Assembly (NCBI GenBank): GCA_036925085.1
Contig: JAUPFP010000004.1
Location: forward strand, 2,122,001 to 2,186,000
Source of the DNA: Brachycybe producta
Lineage: Eukaryota > Arthropoda > Diplopoda > Playtdesmida > Andrognathidae
DNA: 64,000 bases
Direction of reading: 5' to 3'
How positions within the stretch are numbered: position 1 is the stretch's first letter; the number at the start of each line of letters is the position of its first letter. The translations under genes and the position numbers were made by a program. The notes beneath the pieces were generated by a model, which saw only the letters and a list, made by a program, of their open reading frames with translations, was not told the DNA's origin and searched no databases. This document shows, piece by piece, positions 36,301 through 48,749 of the stretch.

Positions 36301-38386
36301 TTTTCCAACGACTCTTGACGCATCGATGCCTTCCAGTTCAAATCCTCCACAAATTCTTCGGATATTTTAACAAAACTTTCCCTTCTAAGATTTTCTTCCA
36401 CTTTCATACTTTGTAATCTTTCGGCATGTTCCTCTACAGGAGATAACTCATCACTGCTTGCACATAGTTCTTCGTCCGTGATATCCACACTAGAGGTTTC
36501 CGTCATTACAGGCAATACTCTACCGTGATAGTAACTTTCATGGCAAGTCTTGAATTGTGGCGAGTCCTCTTCGATAAACTCGTGTTCTGACGAACCGTCA
36601 AATCTTTCGACAAGATCCTCTTCGGATATTTCGGAAGGTATGTGCCGTAATGGTGGTCTTTTTGACACTTCGATCTTTATATCCTCAACAAGTTCTTCAG
36701 CAATCACTCGTGCTTCTTCGGCGCTCAGTTTTTCTTTACTTTCGGCAGTAGATAACACATTCATTGACCTCAATTGTCTTTCGACGTCTTCGATGTTGGC
36801 CGTGATGGGTTCCGATTCATCTTCGTCTTCATCTTCTTCCTTTTCAATTATAACTTGTTTATGTGCTGGAATTTCTTCCGTAGTTTCAAGCCTATCTGGC
36901 ATAGTTTGTTCTTGAACAGGAACTTCCCAAAGTACAGTCTCGGTAGGTACCTCCGAAGCACTCTGAGTTGGCGACACAAGGAACACGTTCTTGTCCGTGC
37001 TTGTTGATATAGTTTCCATATCTTCTGAAGGAAATCGAGGTAGTTCCTTCTGTTCTGGAGACTGATCATCCAACGGTTCGTCCATTTCTTGAGAAAATAT
37101 GTCACTTCTCATACGACGAGCTACAAACTTTTCAGCCTTTACATCACTCGACGACTCCAACATTATGTCCTTAACCTCCGGATGATGCACTTCAATAACT
37201 TCTTCTAACTCGTGACTGAAGATTTCTGAACGAATCTGCTGATCAATTCTTTCCTGTTTTCCCTTGTCTTCGATAAAAGAATCAACATCGTCTAAGCCGA
37301 CTGTCAAGATATTCTTCTCTTCAAGAGACAAGGACGTAGAAATCTGATCGAGCTCATCTCGCATGATGTCCAACTTGATGAACCTCTCGACTTCAGATTG
37401 GTCTTCTGTGAAAATCTCTTTATGCTCACTTGAATCTTGAGCGTCCTTGTGAGGTGATCCGTCAGTTTCGTCGAGCGATCCATCTCGAGAAAGTTCAAAA
37501 GGACTTGTACTGCCTTTATGAGACTCATCTTGCTTATCGATTTGATCAACACCGGCAAACGCTTTATTCTCAAATGCCAAAAACTGCTGACCAGCCAGTT
37601 CACTTTCAGACTCGGTACTCTCTGTTCTTTGCGATAATTGCACACTACTTGTCAAGTCTACGCTCGCTTGCGTGGCACGCTGAACACCATCCATCGACTC
37701 ACTTTCTTCACGATCAGAAAACCCGGTCATCGAAGAGGAAGATGTCATATCACAGGAACGGTCACCATCTTTAGATCCTACTAGAAGATCGGGCTCTGGT
37801 CGATACACTACAGTTGTAGCAGATGTTTGCGTGCTTTCAGTATCACTCCTATCTGAAAACTCACTTGTGTTTTGATCTGCAATTAAGCTGGTGTCCATCG
37901 TGTCATCAAATGGTTGCGAAATTAATGTTGTTGCAACAGGCGATGAAGGTTTTACAATTATTTCATCATCGGCCTTACTTGTTGGTTTGGTGACAACGTC
38001 AGGTGTACTTTCTCTGGCCCGTGCAACGGCATCGGCAACAGCAACAGCAGTAGCCGTAGCTGTAACCGCTGTAATAATTGTTTGTACAATGTGAGTATTA
38101 TCAGTGTCAGTGACTGGTGCAGAGGAAATGTCTTCTGTTGGAGAAATGCCCACATGCACCTGACTTTGTGGGGTTAATCTAATAGGATATTCTACAGCGG
38201 GAGAAACCTCTTGCTCTTCGCCCAAGCCAGACGGGGATTCAAGGGGAGATAATTTACTAAGCACTGTTTCAGTGTCGGCAGGAAGATGGATTTGAGGGGA
38301 ATCACAAGGAGGAGAAGAGGATAAGAATTGATCTTCAACGTCAGTGTCCTCAGCTATGGCTCGCTGGTCCGCAGGAGAAACTACAT
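30338..38386 (-). CDS. giant gene, 8,049-bp exon (acidic Ser/Thr-rich region with GN/SGP modules)
   Basis: Uninterrupted coding exon of 2,683 codons. The acceptor TTTGTAG lies before 38,386, the donor CGCCCAG/gtagac follows 30,338, and both flanking introns are phase 1. Most of it is low-complexity, acidic and Ser/Thr-rich with many SP/TP sites, consistent with a disordered cytoskeletal spacer. Near its C-terminal end (31,200-30,600) three modules repeat, each with a VTFTGPD or VSFSGP(D/E)A motif (about 31,180, 31,010 and 30,765), alternating with D-x-x-GN-V and basic/valine-rich stretches such as VRRVVRQRR. Earlier DSEGN motifs occur near 31,490 and 31,390. The 5' half carries duplicated stretches such as MYSRSGQGDDASVSSLQEFE and FFSKSGENDDISMSSLQEFE. 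Ankyrin giant-exon identity is inferred from these modules and the gene layout, not demonstrated. Confidence 0.9.
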
Positions 38387-39011
38387 CTACAAACGTTAGT
38401 AAGGATAGTACGGTTAGTATAGGGATAACAGTCACGATGATACATAAAAAAAGGTTGCGGCCTGTTATCACTTTGAAAAGTTATTCGTTACAGTCTTCAG
38501 GCTTGCATTTGATTATGTTCAAATTTAAACCAAAGCACAACAAAGTAGCTTCACAAAGGTGTATAACTTACTCTATATCAAGCAGACATGCAAAAGAAAA
38601 ATTAAGAACAGAAGGTTTTCAGCCACACAGTGTTAAACCAGCATTTCATTCACTAATTGTAAAATCTTCCTTTGCCTCCGTTTTTTTTTTAATTTTTCTT
38701 TTTTAAGAAATTCAAGCAATACAATTTGTCTATAAGAGTACATTTGCATATTAGCGTAAAATAATTCCATAATTAGAGGGAATGTTTTGTGTGAAGTGTT
38801 TTACACTTAACACACAACTTTAGAGCTACGAGCGTATTACTACTTCTAGTATTTACTAAAAAAAAACACTAAGCAACAGACAAAAAAAAAACAAGATAGC
38901 AAAAAAAGTAACAGCAAAGAAAACTCAAAAAAAAAAAAAGGTGAGAAAAGTTAGAAAGAGTGCTTCAAATAGAAAAAAGGAAAGAAGAATGGCTTTAAGT
39001 GATCGAAGTAC

Positions 39012-39425
39012 CTTGACGATTGGCCAGGTCATAGCCATCATTTGTCACATCGTCATCATCACCGAAAGCTTCATCAGGCACAGTCTCGTGGACGGCCACA
39101 TCAGAGGCTGTAGTGCTATCAGCACTACCGTCTCGAGCAGCCGGCCACATGTCATCGTCATCGACCACACCGTCATCCTCCTCGTCAACGGTATAACGTT
39201 TATGTGTATCTTGCCATGCATCAGCATCACCTCCATTTTCACTTGCATCTAATGAGCTACAACTATCAGAAAAGCCGGCTTTCTTGGCAGAAGAAGCCTC
39301 ATGCAAGGCTTCATCGAGAGATTCGACCGATGCTTCTGGCCGCTCTCCATTTTCCATATTGCCATTTGTGTACTGGCTGATTTCAACTGTAGACTCAATG
39401 AGCACAATAGGCAGGCTGCTGTTTT
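39012..39425 (-). CDS. giant gene, 414-bp exon
   Basis: Encodes 138 residues beginning ENSSLPIVLIESTVEISQYT, acidic and Asp-rich toward its end (VDEEDDGVVDDDDMW). The acceptor GGTACAG lies before 39,425, the donor GTCAAG/gtactt follows 39,012, and both introns are phase 1. No domain was recognised. It could be a cassette exon. Confidence 0.85.
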
Positions 39426-40236
39426 CTGTACCTTCAACATACATAAATGACAAGACATACGGGATAGGTGAAAAATACGGTTAAAACAAAAAAGCAAAAC
39501 GAGCAAAACAAAATAAAACATGCACAAACAGCTGCATGCTAAAAATCCAAATGCAGCTACTGAAGTGCAAATAGGTATCATCTTCATCATCAAAAGCATT
39601 GTTTCTGTAATCCTGCAAATCATTAGAGAAAAATTAAATAGCAAACATGTCGACCTGTTTGCATCATCTGTGAAGTTCTTATGCAAATTTCGGCATGCAT
39701 ATCTTAAAAAAGAGAAAATAATAGTTATTTTGACTGGATTTAACTCGCAACAACTTAGTCTTTCTCATGCTGCAAAAAAAACACCTTGCATGTTTCAATG
39801 TTAATCAAAATTCCCATTTGAGATCGTGTGTACACATATGCGCTCGATATACGTGTACATCATGTATGGAGCGGAACAGTACAGATTTGTGCACTTCGCT
39901 TGTAATCTATGAGAGGCAGAGGTGTTAACTTAGTACAATTTTGTTCAGCTTAATCTCAGACACTCTGTAATTCATTCTCAACATTCAAAAACATACATAC
40001 AATAGTAAACAACCATATAACAAACAACATAAATAACATGTTGCTTTTTTTCACATTCCAACATGTTTACTGGATAGTAGAGGGTAAGTAGTTTCTAAAG
40101 TTTCAAGTTTTTTGTGTACAAAATCGAAAATAAAGACGGTGGGATATATGACAGATGATGTTACGAGAAATGAGAAGCGAAGTTACGAACATGTTTTCAA
40201 CGACAACAATAACAAAAACTTAACCAAATTTTATAC

Positions 40237-40734
40237 CTTGCGAATTATACAAATTATCATGTTCTGGTGAGGCTGCCATTCGATGAAAATCAGGCGCAGA
40301 ATGACGCCGATCTATGGCACAGTCATCCTCGTGACCATCATGAGGTTCGGTCACGAGAGCTTCCTTCGAGGATGCCAGATGGTCACGGTGGGCGTCTTCG
40401 TCTTCATATCGTTCACCATCAGTCACATCTCTTACAATATATATGTCTGGAGGTGTTTTATGCATGGTTTTTGGTGATGGTGGACCTCTTCTTTCTGACA
40501 GTGGTGTTGTGATAAACGGTTTTCCTTCTATTTCTAATAAAGGTGAATATTCTTCAACACCGATCTCGGTCAACTGAACACCTGCAGAATCGTCTGTATT
40601 TGGAGACAATGCTCGAGGTGACTGACTCGGTTTGATATCGTTGTTTCCGTTATTAAGATGTGTCTTGTCCGAAGTTTCGTCGGTGGCTTTGCTCACAGAA
40701 GCACGAACATCAACATCAGCCGCAACATTCATTT
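40237..40734 (-). CDS. giant gene, 498-bp exon
   Basis: Encodes 166 residues starting EMNVAADVDVRASVSKATDE. It contains PLSERRGPPSPKTMHKTPPD and an acidic, His-rich C-terminal part. The acceptor AATTCCAG lies before 40,734, the donor TCGCAAG/gtataa follows 40,237, and both introns are phase 1. No known domain; proline-directed phosphorylation sites are visible. Confidence 0.85.
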
Positions 40735-41706
40735 CTGGAATTGAATACGGGTACTCTAGACACTGAGCGCTTTCTTGAATAACATTTTGAAGCCATTGTG
40801 AAAAATAAGCATGCAATGTCAAACGGTATGAATAAGAAAATAGCATTCACTCAAAAAAATTCAAATGAAACGGCGAAAATAATTGCAGCAAATCGAATTG
40901 GGTAAATATTCATTGTTGTTTTTTTGCGTATTGTGTTGACATAAGCAATAATAATAATATTGAAAGTGTTTTATGGGTTTGTGTTTCGTGTTTATGTGCA
41001 TATGTTTTACAGGATTGCAAAAAAAGTCAAAAAACACCAAATAAATTATCTGAAATTATGACAACGAATGTTATACTGTATAACAGTAACAAAAAACTAA
41101 TTTTAAGCCAAAATGACTAAGCTTCACACAAAATGAGCGCATAACAATAAATTAAAAACACTGAAACTACGAAAAGGGTCCTATTCTCAATGACTGCTTA
41201 GCCAAAAGTGATGGTAAACTTATCAACTTGAGATATAAGTTTAGGTAAAAGTTGCTCAGTTTAACTCTACCTTAATAGTCATTAAGAACACGACCCATAA
41301 ATCTACCACTGCCAACATGCTGTAGTTAAATATTGCTTTGAGCAAGTGATACCATAATGAGTATGACGTAATAACTGTGCTCAGTGCTTAGCTTACAACT
41401 TAAAATAACATCGAACACCTAATATCCTAAAGCAACTTAAAATCACACCATTAAAGCATAAAAAATAAATTTTTTTTGCCCTAAAAACACCGCCCGTTCA
41501 GTGTTTTGCTCGAAACGCATTGAACCAAAATAACAAAACACGAAAAGCAAAATCTGTGACTCGGTTGACTGAAAAACGATATTTACCATGAGAAAAGTGC
41601 TTTCCGTGATAGTAAGCGATAAAAGCGAAAATTTACCATCAAACATGCCAAATGCAACATATTTGAAAGGTTTTTTTTTTCAGTGCAAAAGTTCAATTTT
41701 TGGTAC

Positions 41707-42420
41707 CTGTTGTCAAATCATAACTAGAAGTGATTTGGGTTGTGGTAGATAAAATAGTGGTTGCTTCGTGGCCACCTTCTTCTTCGGTAATGTCAGAAAG
41801 TCCTCCAATACCAATTCCATTTACATTGCCACCACCAACAATGACTTCAGTTAAATCCTTGGCAAAACTTCGCATCAGTGACTCCATCCTGCCTTCCGAA
41901 TTATCAGCAGGATCATCTTCCGAGAACATACATTCGTCGCTTTCACGGCTTCCAACTTCGACTTCAAGGGACGATTGTGTATGAATGTCCAAAATGAATG
42001 GCCTCTGCATCTCGCCTCGTGAAACTGCACTCGATTCAGTCATTAATTTGGTTGTCGACCAATCATGATCGTCATTTTCTTCTTCACGTATCTTCAAGTT
42101 CTTTTTGAAAATATCCGTATTTAGTTTACCATTCATTTTGTCATCAACTACTATAGCATGTTGTTCAGTTCCTGGTGATATCATAAAATCTTCAATCTCA
42201 GGTGCTTCATCTTCTGTTCTAACATCAGATAATTCCACTTCCAGTCGCCCTGTTCTCTCTGCAAATTCAGTCATCTCCGATACAGTCTTGCCACCGATGA
42301 CTTCCGCACTTTCATCTAAAGACTCTTCAGAGAGACTAATCTTTGTGGCGAGATCGCTTTCTAGTTCTTCTCGTTGTAAGCTTCGTAATTCTTGTTCTGC
42401 TGCAATGTTTAATTCTGTAA
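41707..42420 (-). CDS. giant gene, 714-bp exon
   Basis: Encodes 238 residues beginning VTELNIAAEQELRSLQREEL, acidic and predicted to be helical or disordered. It ends SSYDLTT. The donor ACAACAG/gtacca follows 41,707 and the intron is phase 1. The chosen acceptor is AATCAACCAG before 42,420. An alternative acceptor about 42 bp upstream (AATGCTAATAG) keeps the same frame and would add residues starting with SCNNFMLDIANQ. Confidence 0.8.
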
Positions 42421-43169
42421 CTGGTTGATTTGCAATATCAAGCATGAAATTGTTGCAAGAAGCTATTAGCATTGTCTGTTAACTATCTTAAAAACAGACT
42501 AACTTTTCGAAATGTACAGCCTTACTTAGCAAGGATAAAATGAAAAGAAAAACCCTCGAAAATAAAAGTTAATCCCTGACTCATGCAAGAAACTAAGCAC
42601 TGCTTAATGATTTTTGGAGGCACACAATTGTAAACATTTGCAGCCTATATAAGCAAGTATCCAAGATGTAAGGGTTGGACAGTGAACTCAAAGAAATTCG
42701 ATAATTTGATGATTTTTTTGCACACAGACACACAAACAAAGGAGATAAAGCAACAGCAACTTGGGCATAATAGACACTCACAATTAGGAGAAACCTCTGC
42801 CTCTCAAAATTCACCACTGTTGCAAGTGTAAATCATGTAATAAAGCATTTGGCACCAAATATGTTTCATAAGCAATGTATTAATTGATTACAGCAATTAG
42901 TAAAAAAGAATGCTAAAAAACCCATTCTAAAAGCATTATCACTAAAATGATTTGCGACAGCTAGTACTAAAACGTGCTTTGTATGGTCACTATAAAAATG
43001 AAACGAATCATAATATGCCATAATCATGCAACGGCATATGATAAATAGATTGTTGTGACTTTTTTGGCTTGCACTGCACGAGCGATATCCATACTTCGAG
43101 ACTTTTTGTGCTTTTATGAAACTAATAACGTTACATTACCAGAAATCGTTTTTTTTTATTCTCTCTTAC

Positions 43170-44846
43170 CTGCTGCCATATGTTGCATTATATCTGGCAG
43201 TTTCTCTTGTGGTGAAATCCGTACGTGAGTTCGAGGAACAGGCACCGGTACCGAAGGCGACGATTTCATTTGAACTCTCTCCTCGGTATCGGTAACCGTT
43301 TGTTGATATCGCGGTGGCTCTTCGTAAGAAATAGACAAAGAACCCAAACACGGCTCTTCTTCCATCAATCCATATTTTTCTTTATTAGGATCTTCTCTCG
43401 GCTTCGAAGCAGTTGGGCTACTGACGACATCTCGCTCATCACCAGCTTTTTCTTTACTAACGCTTGGCGCCATTGTTTCCAAAAGAAATTGGCTCGATTC
43501 CTTCTTCTTTTCGTCAGTCTCCACAAACTCTCGAATTGATCTGATCTCAACAGCATCTCGTCCTATTTCAGAAGACTTTACTAGTAACTTTATTTCGGCT
43601 TTGACTGGGCTTCCGACCTCACTGTCCAAAGTTAAACTTTCATCTTTGCTCGAAATAACAATATCATTTTTTATTACAGATGTATCCATAAGAGCTTCTT
43701 CAGTAGTGACAGTTCGATCGCGAGACTCTTGTTGAAAGGTAAGCTGTTCATCAATTTTTGGTCCTTGTACTTCTTTTAACACTTCAACTTCGATATGTTT
43801 CTTCTCCTTAACATCCCACGTATCAGTATGTATTATATCTTCTTCGTAATGTTGGATATCTTTAGTTAAAGCGCTTGTTTTCGTAGGGGGAACATCAATA
43901 GGTTTAATAGTAGCAGCAGCAGTAGCAGGAGTTGTTGGAGCAGTAACATCTTTTGTAGTCGTTGTCGTCGTAGAAGATGGAGGCACAAATTTCTCCACTC
44001 GTTCCAAAGATGAAGCCAATGTGGAAGCAATTTCGGCAACTCTTTCAGTAACTTCGATCATCTTTTGATTGTTTGATTTCGATGCCGCTTCTGGGCCTTC
44101 ACTTGGAGTTTCTAAATCGGGTGTGGTGATTGTAATAAAATCTTCGGAAGGGTCCATAGTTGGTACTCCTCTTGTTAAGTCTAAACTACTTTTGTCAAAA
44201 TACGCTTTTAAATCATCATGCTCATCAACAGGCTTTGACGTTAAGTCACGTTGCGATTTATCACTAGGCACAACATCAGAAACGGAATCTACAACAGTAC
44301 CACGCAAATTAGCACCCTCATTTATCCTAACATCGGATACTTCCACCAGGGCCGGTTCAGATGTTTCAATGGTAGGTTGGACTTTGGTAGTAACCGTAGT
44401 AGTAGTAGTAGTTGTTGTTGTCACAGAAACAGCCACTTCTAAGGGTAACTGATCAGTACCCGAAACAGATTTCTGCCATTCACTAACTCTGGCTTCAGTC
44501 TCTGATTTGCTTACAACTTGTCGCTTTCCTTTACTAACTAGTTGTTGCGATTCTTCCAATTTCTTAAACCCTGATAACCTTTCAGAAAATGTTCCTATGT
44601 TCTCGAAGTCATTCAAAGGAGAAGGCGGACTACCGGAAGACGTATCTTTTCGTGAAGATTCTTTGGAAGGCGGAGGAGACACCATAGATGTTGGGTGCAC
44701 TGTTGGTGTCATCTCTTGAGAAGTGCTTAATTTACGGGGTGGAGAAGTGACACTCTCATGGGGAGGAGAGGTATCAGCCAACTTTTGGAAAAAGTCTTTC
44801 TTTTGATGAAACGGAATGGATTCCTCAACCACACCAGTTTCTTGCT
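43170..44846 (-). CDS. giant gene, 1,677-bp exon
   Basis: Encodes 559 codons starting EQETGVVEESIPFHQKKDFF. It has Ser/Pro clusters (PPHESVTSPPRKLSTSQEM) and Thr runs in the middle, and ends RISPQEKLPDIMQHMAA. The acceptor TTTCCAG lies before 44,846, the donor GCAGCAG/gtaaga follows 43,170, and both introns are phase 1. The FHQKKDFFQKL start and abundant SP sites resemble ankyrin-tail composition, but no folded domain is recognised. Confidence 0.88.
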
Positions 44847-45727
44847 CTGGAAATATAAATTTCCCCTGGATCTATGAATAATATATAATTTAACAAAGCC
44901 CTGAACTAAATAAACTACTATACTACCAATAATAGTGCATAGACTGATAGTAAAACATAAATAAGAAAAAATATGATCCAAATCAGCTAAACATTTACAC
45001 TAATGTCATTTTACCGTTCCAGACCATGTATATGACCACGTTAAGAATGTTTTCTCCTCTTATTAGATAATGAGTTTCAAACTATTTCATAAATCAGTGC
45101 ATTTGTTAATTAATTTAGTTCTTTTTTTGTTACCGATTTTAAAAGCAGGCATTTGTGAAAAAATGCTTTCTCTTAATTCATTATTAGTCTTTTAGAATAA
45201 GTTTTTGGTGCAGTCTAACTTCATTTTGCATAAGTTAATAGTTCGAACTAATGCAAAAAAAAAGAACTACAATCTGTTATCCAAAAAGCATATCTAGCTT
45301 TTAGTCCATTATTATATGCGCAAATCCTAATAGACATGCCATGAGAAATTGCTCGTTATTAATTACTCTAATTCAATCGGGAAATGTTTTAGTTTTGAAG
45401 TTGGTCTTTTTTTGATAAAATAAGATAATTCTTCACAAGAAAATCTATAACTTTCATTATTCTAATAATAAACTAAATTAGTCATAATTTAAATGCATCA
45501 GCATAAAAGTGCCAAGTGCTAATTTCTTTCTATATATTCACAATATTCAAAGGTATGTGTGTATCCATGGATATATGCAACTTAACTAATACGACAATTA
45601 CTCAATTCATATGAATAAAAAGAAATCAAAACACCAAAATAATGTTAATTAAGTGAAAAATAAAATCAAGTCACTATAAACAAGTTAAACAACCAACACA
45701 AGCCTGAAGCAATGTCATAAAATATAC

Positions 45728-45769
45728 CTGCGTCTATTGCAGGTTGGAATCCAGGTGATGGTTCCACTC
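45728..45769 (-). CDS. giant gene, 42-bp microexon
   Basis: Encodes 14 codons (GVEPSPGFQPAIDA plus one shared base). The acceptor follows a T-run and ends ATATAATAG before 45,769; the donor is GACGCAG/gtatat after 45,728. Both flanking introns are phase 1, matching the neighbours exactly. The very short length and FQPAID sequence give little independent support, so the call rests on splice signals and phase. Confidence 0.6.
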
Positions 45770-48097
45770 CTATTATATATGACACAAAAAAAAACGAAAA
45801 TAAGTTATCCCCTAATAGGATACCTCTCTACCTTTAATCACAATAATCGAAGGAGACTTAAAAACACAATATGACTTAATAAATTTAAGCATATATGATA
45901 AAGCGGTAATAAATAATAATAGCGGATTTTTTTTATACAAGACGGAGAGACAGAAGAGAGGACAGATGATGATGAAAAACCATGAAAGATGAAATATGGT
46001 AGGCTAGAATGAGGATTGGGTTTAAGAGAGACACGAGTGTACTTTAAAGCCTTGAATCCCTCGTCAAAACTAGGGTTCATTTCATTCTCACCACCTACTG
46101 TATATATTAAACCGGATCCCCTATTATGTGTGTATAATGTATATTGTAATGGACAGTGTATCAAGTTGAAATGAATATCAATTATATACAATGACAAACA
46201 ACGCAACTTTACAAAAATTAACATCAGAATAAAATCCTGTCCTAAACATCCAGATAACATCCAAATGCAAGTACAAGTAAACATTGTTGCATTGCGTGGT
46301 CTGACATATGGTTTACGGTTACATCATGAAATGACACAAAAGTAAATGTGAAAAACTGACATGATAATTCCACGAGTGAAATGTGATCATCAACAAACAC
46401 ACCAAAAGACACAGACATTGTGAACCCATGCACACGAAGTTCTTTTCATGAATCATGATCCATGTATCTCACAGCTATACAATGACATACAAATTGCTAC
46501 TTGTAACTAAAACACTGTAATATAACAAAGTGAAAAGTGTTACCAAAGAATGTGAATGTGCACGACTTATGGGGAACATTTTTTATTGCGTTAGGACAAA
46601 CTAGTACAGTCATACCTCGCTTAATGTTGTTGACTATATAAATTTATACAGAAACGCCTTTATTTGTGCCTTTGTAATTTTCGGAAACGAATCCTCTATC
46701 GTTAAGCGAGTTATGACTGAACTTTTGAAATTAACAACTACGGTTTGAAGTTGTCTATTTGGTTATTTTCTTTTGTCAGGCAACTAATTTTCGTGTAACA
46801 TTTAGAGAACCTTGCAAATTAATACGTTTGATGTGTAAACATGTAGCATAAGATGGAAACAAACAAAATAATTATGTGCAAACGGGAAAAACCAAATATC
46901 CAAATTAAAAAAAAAATTCATGCAATTAAAATGCATAAACATATACCATATCTCTTAATTTAAAATAAAACAGCAACTCACACCAAATCAACTGAACTTG
47001 AACCTAAATTGTGACACAGAACAAAAAGTAAAAATCCTAATATTACAAATTATAAAACGGAAACAAAATGCATATTAATATTAATAAATTGTAAAATAAA
47101 ATCTGAAAAAATAAATAAAATTAAAAGGGGCAATCAGTGAAAATGCTGAAAAATACTTCAACACAGGCAAAATAAATTACCAACAGGTAATGAATAATAA
47201 CCTGAAAACTTGAAATGTTAAATAAGCTTAAACGAAACAAGCTAAACAATAATTTTCTGAAAAGATGTCTCTTAAAACAAATAACTTAAAATAATGCATC
47301 AAAAAAACAAAAATAAAAGTAACATGTAACAAACTTAAAACTAATTCAATGTACATTCATTAATTAAGGAAGGGCTTGTTGTAATAAAACACAACATAAA
47401 AGTGTAAAATTTGGCCATGCTTATTTACTATAAATATAAAAAAATCACCAACAACAAATAAAAACTAAACTAATATTATAGAATGCGTTGGTTGCGTAAT
47501 AATTATGAGTACAGTAACTAGTTGTTTGTTAATATAATAATGTGCATGGATGTAGTTTTCAGTAATGAATGAAATCATGATGATAAGATATGCACATTCA
47601 GTTATTCATCGATTTGCAGAGTGAGTGTGACGTTGCGTTCATACATTACAATGAAACGTGACGTAACACTGATGGGAAAATTGTTGAATAATGAAAATGT
47701 GCAACACATATCAAATTTTGAAATTACATGGAAATTAACTGAAATGAGTTAAATGTGCGCTAGAAAAAACAAAACGACAAATGGTGAATCTGTGGCTTTG
47801 TGAGAAACTATAACATTACTGTATATATTACTCTGCAAAAAAAATGCCTATAGATATGAAAACACCTGCAGCATAAAATTAAATAGTCAATTCTTTACAA
47901 ATACTCAATATTAGTTTATAACATACACTACCATGTTCTGCTTCAGAAGTTCACTTTTGGTGCCATCAAACATTGCAAAATTATTAATATCAATAATATA
48001 TGTAAGATACTAGCATAATTACATGATGTGTCTTTGTGTGTTGGGGAACAAAATTAGAAAACGTGCCCAAAAATGGAAATAAATGATTAGATCCTAC
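45770..48097. other. intron of the giant gene (2.3 kb)
   Basis: AT-rich and contains a mariner-like MITE at 46,607-46,719. A - strand open stretch near 45,930-46,100 lacks matching splice phase and composition, so it is not called as an exon. Confidence 0.5.
46607..46719. mobile_element. Tc1/mariner (pogo-like) MITE
   Basis: A 113-bp element with inverted ends CAGTCATACCTCGCTTAA and TTAAGCGAGTTATGACTG. CAGT plus CTCGCTTAA termini are typical of pogo/Tigger-type mariner MITEs. TA precedes the left end but AA follows the right, so the TA duplication has probably mutated. It is intronic. Confidence 0.7.
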
Positions 48098-48187
48098 CTT
48101 TGCCATCAGATTTTCCATCTTTAGTGGAAGAGTACTCAATTCTGGTAACTTTGGTCAGATTACCAGATTCGTCCTTCTCAACCCATT
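48098..48187 (-). CDS. giant gene, 90-bp exon with D-E-S-G-N motif
   Basis: Encodes EWVEKDESGNLTKVTRIEYS and a Lys/Gly-rich end (KDGKSDGK). The acceptor after a T-rich tract is TTTATCCAG before 48,187; the donor is GGCAAAG/gtagga after 48,098. Both introns are phase 1. The DESGNLTKV core matches the D-x-x-G-N modules of the 8-kb exon, tying the two ends of this gene together. Confidence 0.85.
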
Positions 48188-48560
48188 CTGGATAAAACAA
48201 AAAAACATAATTTTTAGTTGAAAGTTTGATCAAAACGGTTAAAGAATAAACAATATAATAAAGAAAATAGAGAAGAAAATAAAAAACAAAAATACTCAAA
48301 TGTATAGAAGGGAAGAATAAGTTAAATTATACAAGGCAAATAAAATAATCACAAACTATGTACACAAAAATAAAAACTATTTCAATAAACTTAAAAATAA
48401 AATTTATACAAAATAATAAAACCAAACAAAATATAATTATTAGCCAAGATTAACCTTAATATGTTAAAAAAACTTTATGTTTGTAAAGTCCCAAATACTT
48501 AGAAAATAATCTTGCAATCATGCAAAATAACCCCTAAACACAGAAGTTTAACTTCATCAC

Positions 48561-48657
48561 CTTTCGAGAAAGCTGACGTGACAGTTGCACACGGCTTAGG
48601 AATCGAAACCAAGCCAGGATCACCTACTGAAGTAGTCTGTTCCGTGATGATGTGTGT
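48561..48657 (-). CDS. giant gene, 97-bp exon
   Basis: Encodes THIITEQTTSVGDPGLVSIP and about 12 further residues ending AFSK. The acceptor follows a C/T-rich tract (CTTATCACCCAAG) and the donor is TCGAAAG/gtgatg. It starts in phase 0 and ends in phase 1, converting the phase of the giant exon to the phase 1 used by all following exons. The intron to the giant exon is only 92 bp. Confidence 0.85.
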
Positions 48658-48749
48658 CTTGGGTGATAAGAGAAGAAGATGGGGGGAAAATACAAAAGTG
48701 AGCTCTAGCTCAACGTTGACCAAACACAAAAATAACCATAATATCTCAC

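Noticed and set aside
33033..37774. Many + strand and alternate-frame open frames opposite the 8-kb exon
   Set aside because: Shadow frames of a Ser/Glu-rich coding exon. Splice signals and composition support only the - strand frame.
40735..40846. Alternative 5' start of the 498-bp exon within a longer open frame
   Set aside because: The acceptor AATTCCAG at 40,735 gives the phase needed. The upstream residues look like translated intron.
45838..46284. Possible extra exon on the - strand (contains GENEMNPSFDEGF)
   Set aside because: Composition differs from the acidic neighbours and no splice pair gives the required phase-1 junctions.
48705..48749. Extension of the giant exon past 48,750 (VRYYGYFCVW)
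   Set aside because: A good donor (AATCAA/gtgaga) precedes it, and the 97-bp exon in the right phase follows after a 92-bp intron.
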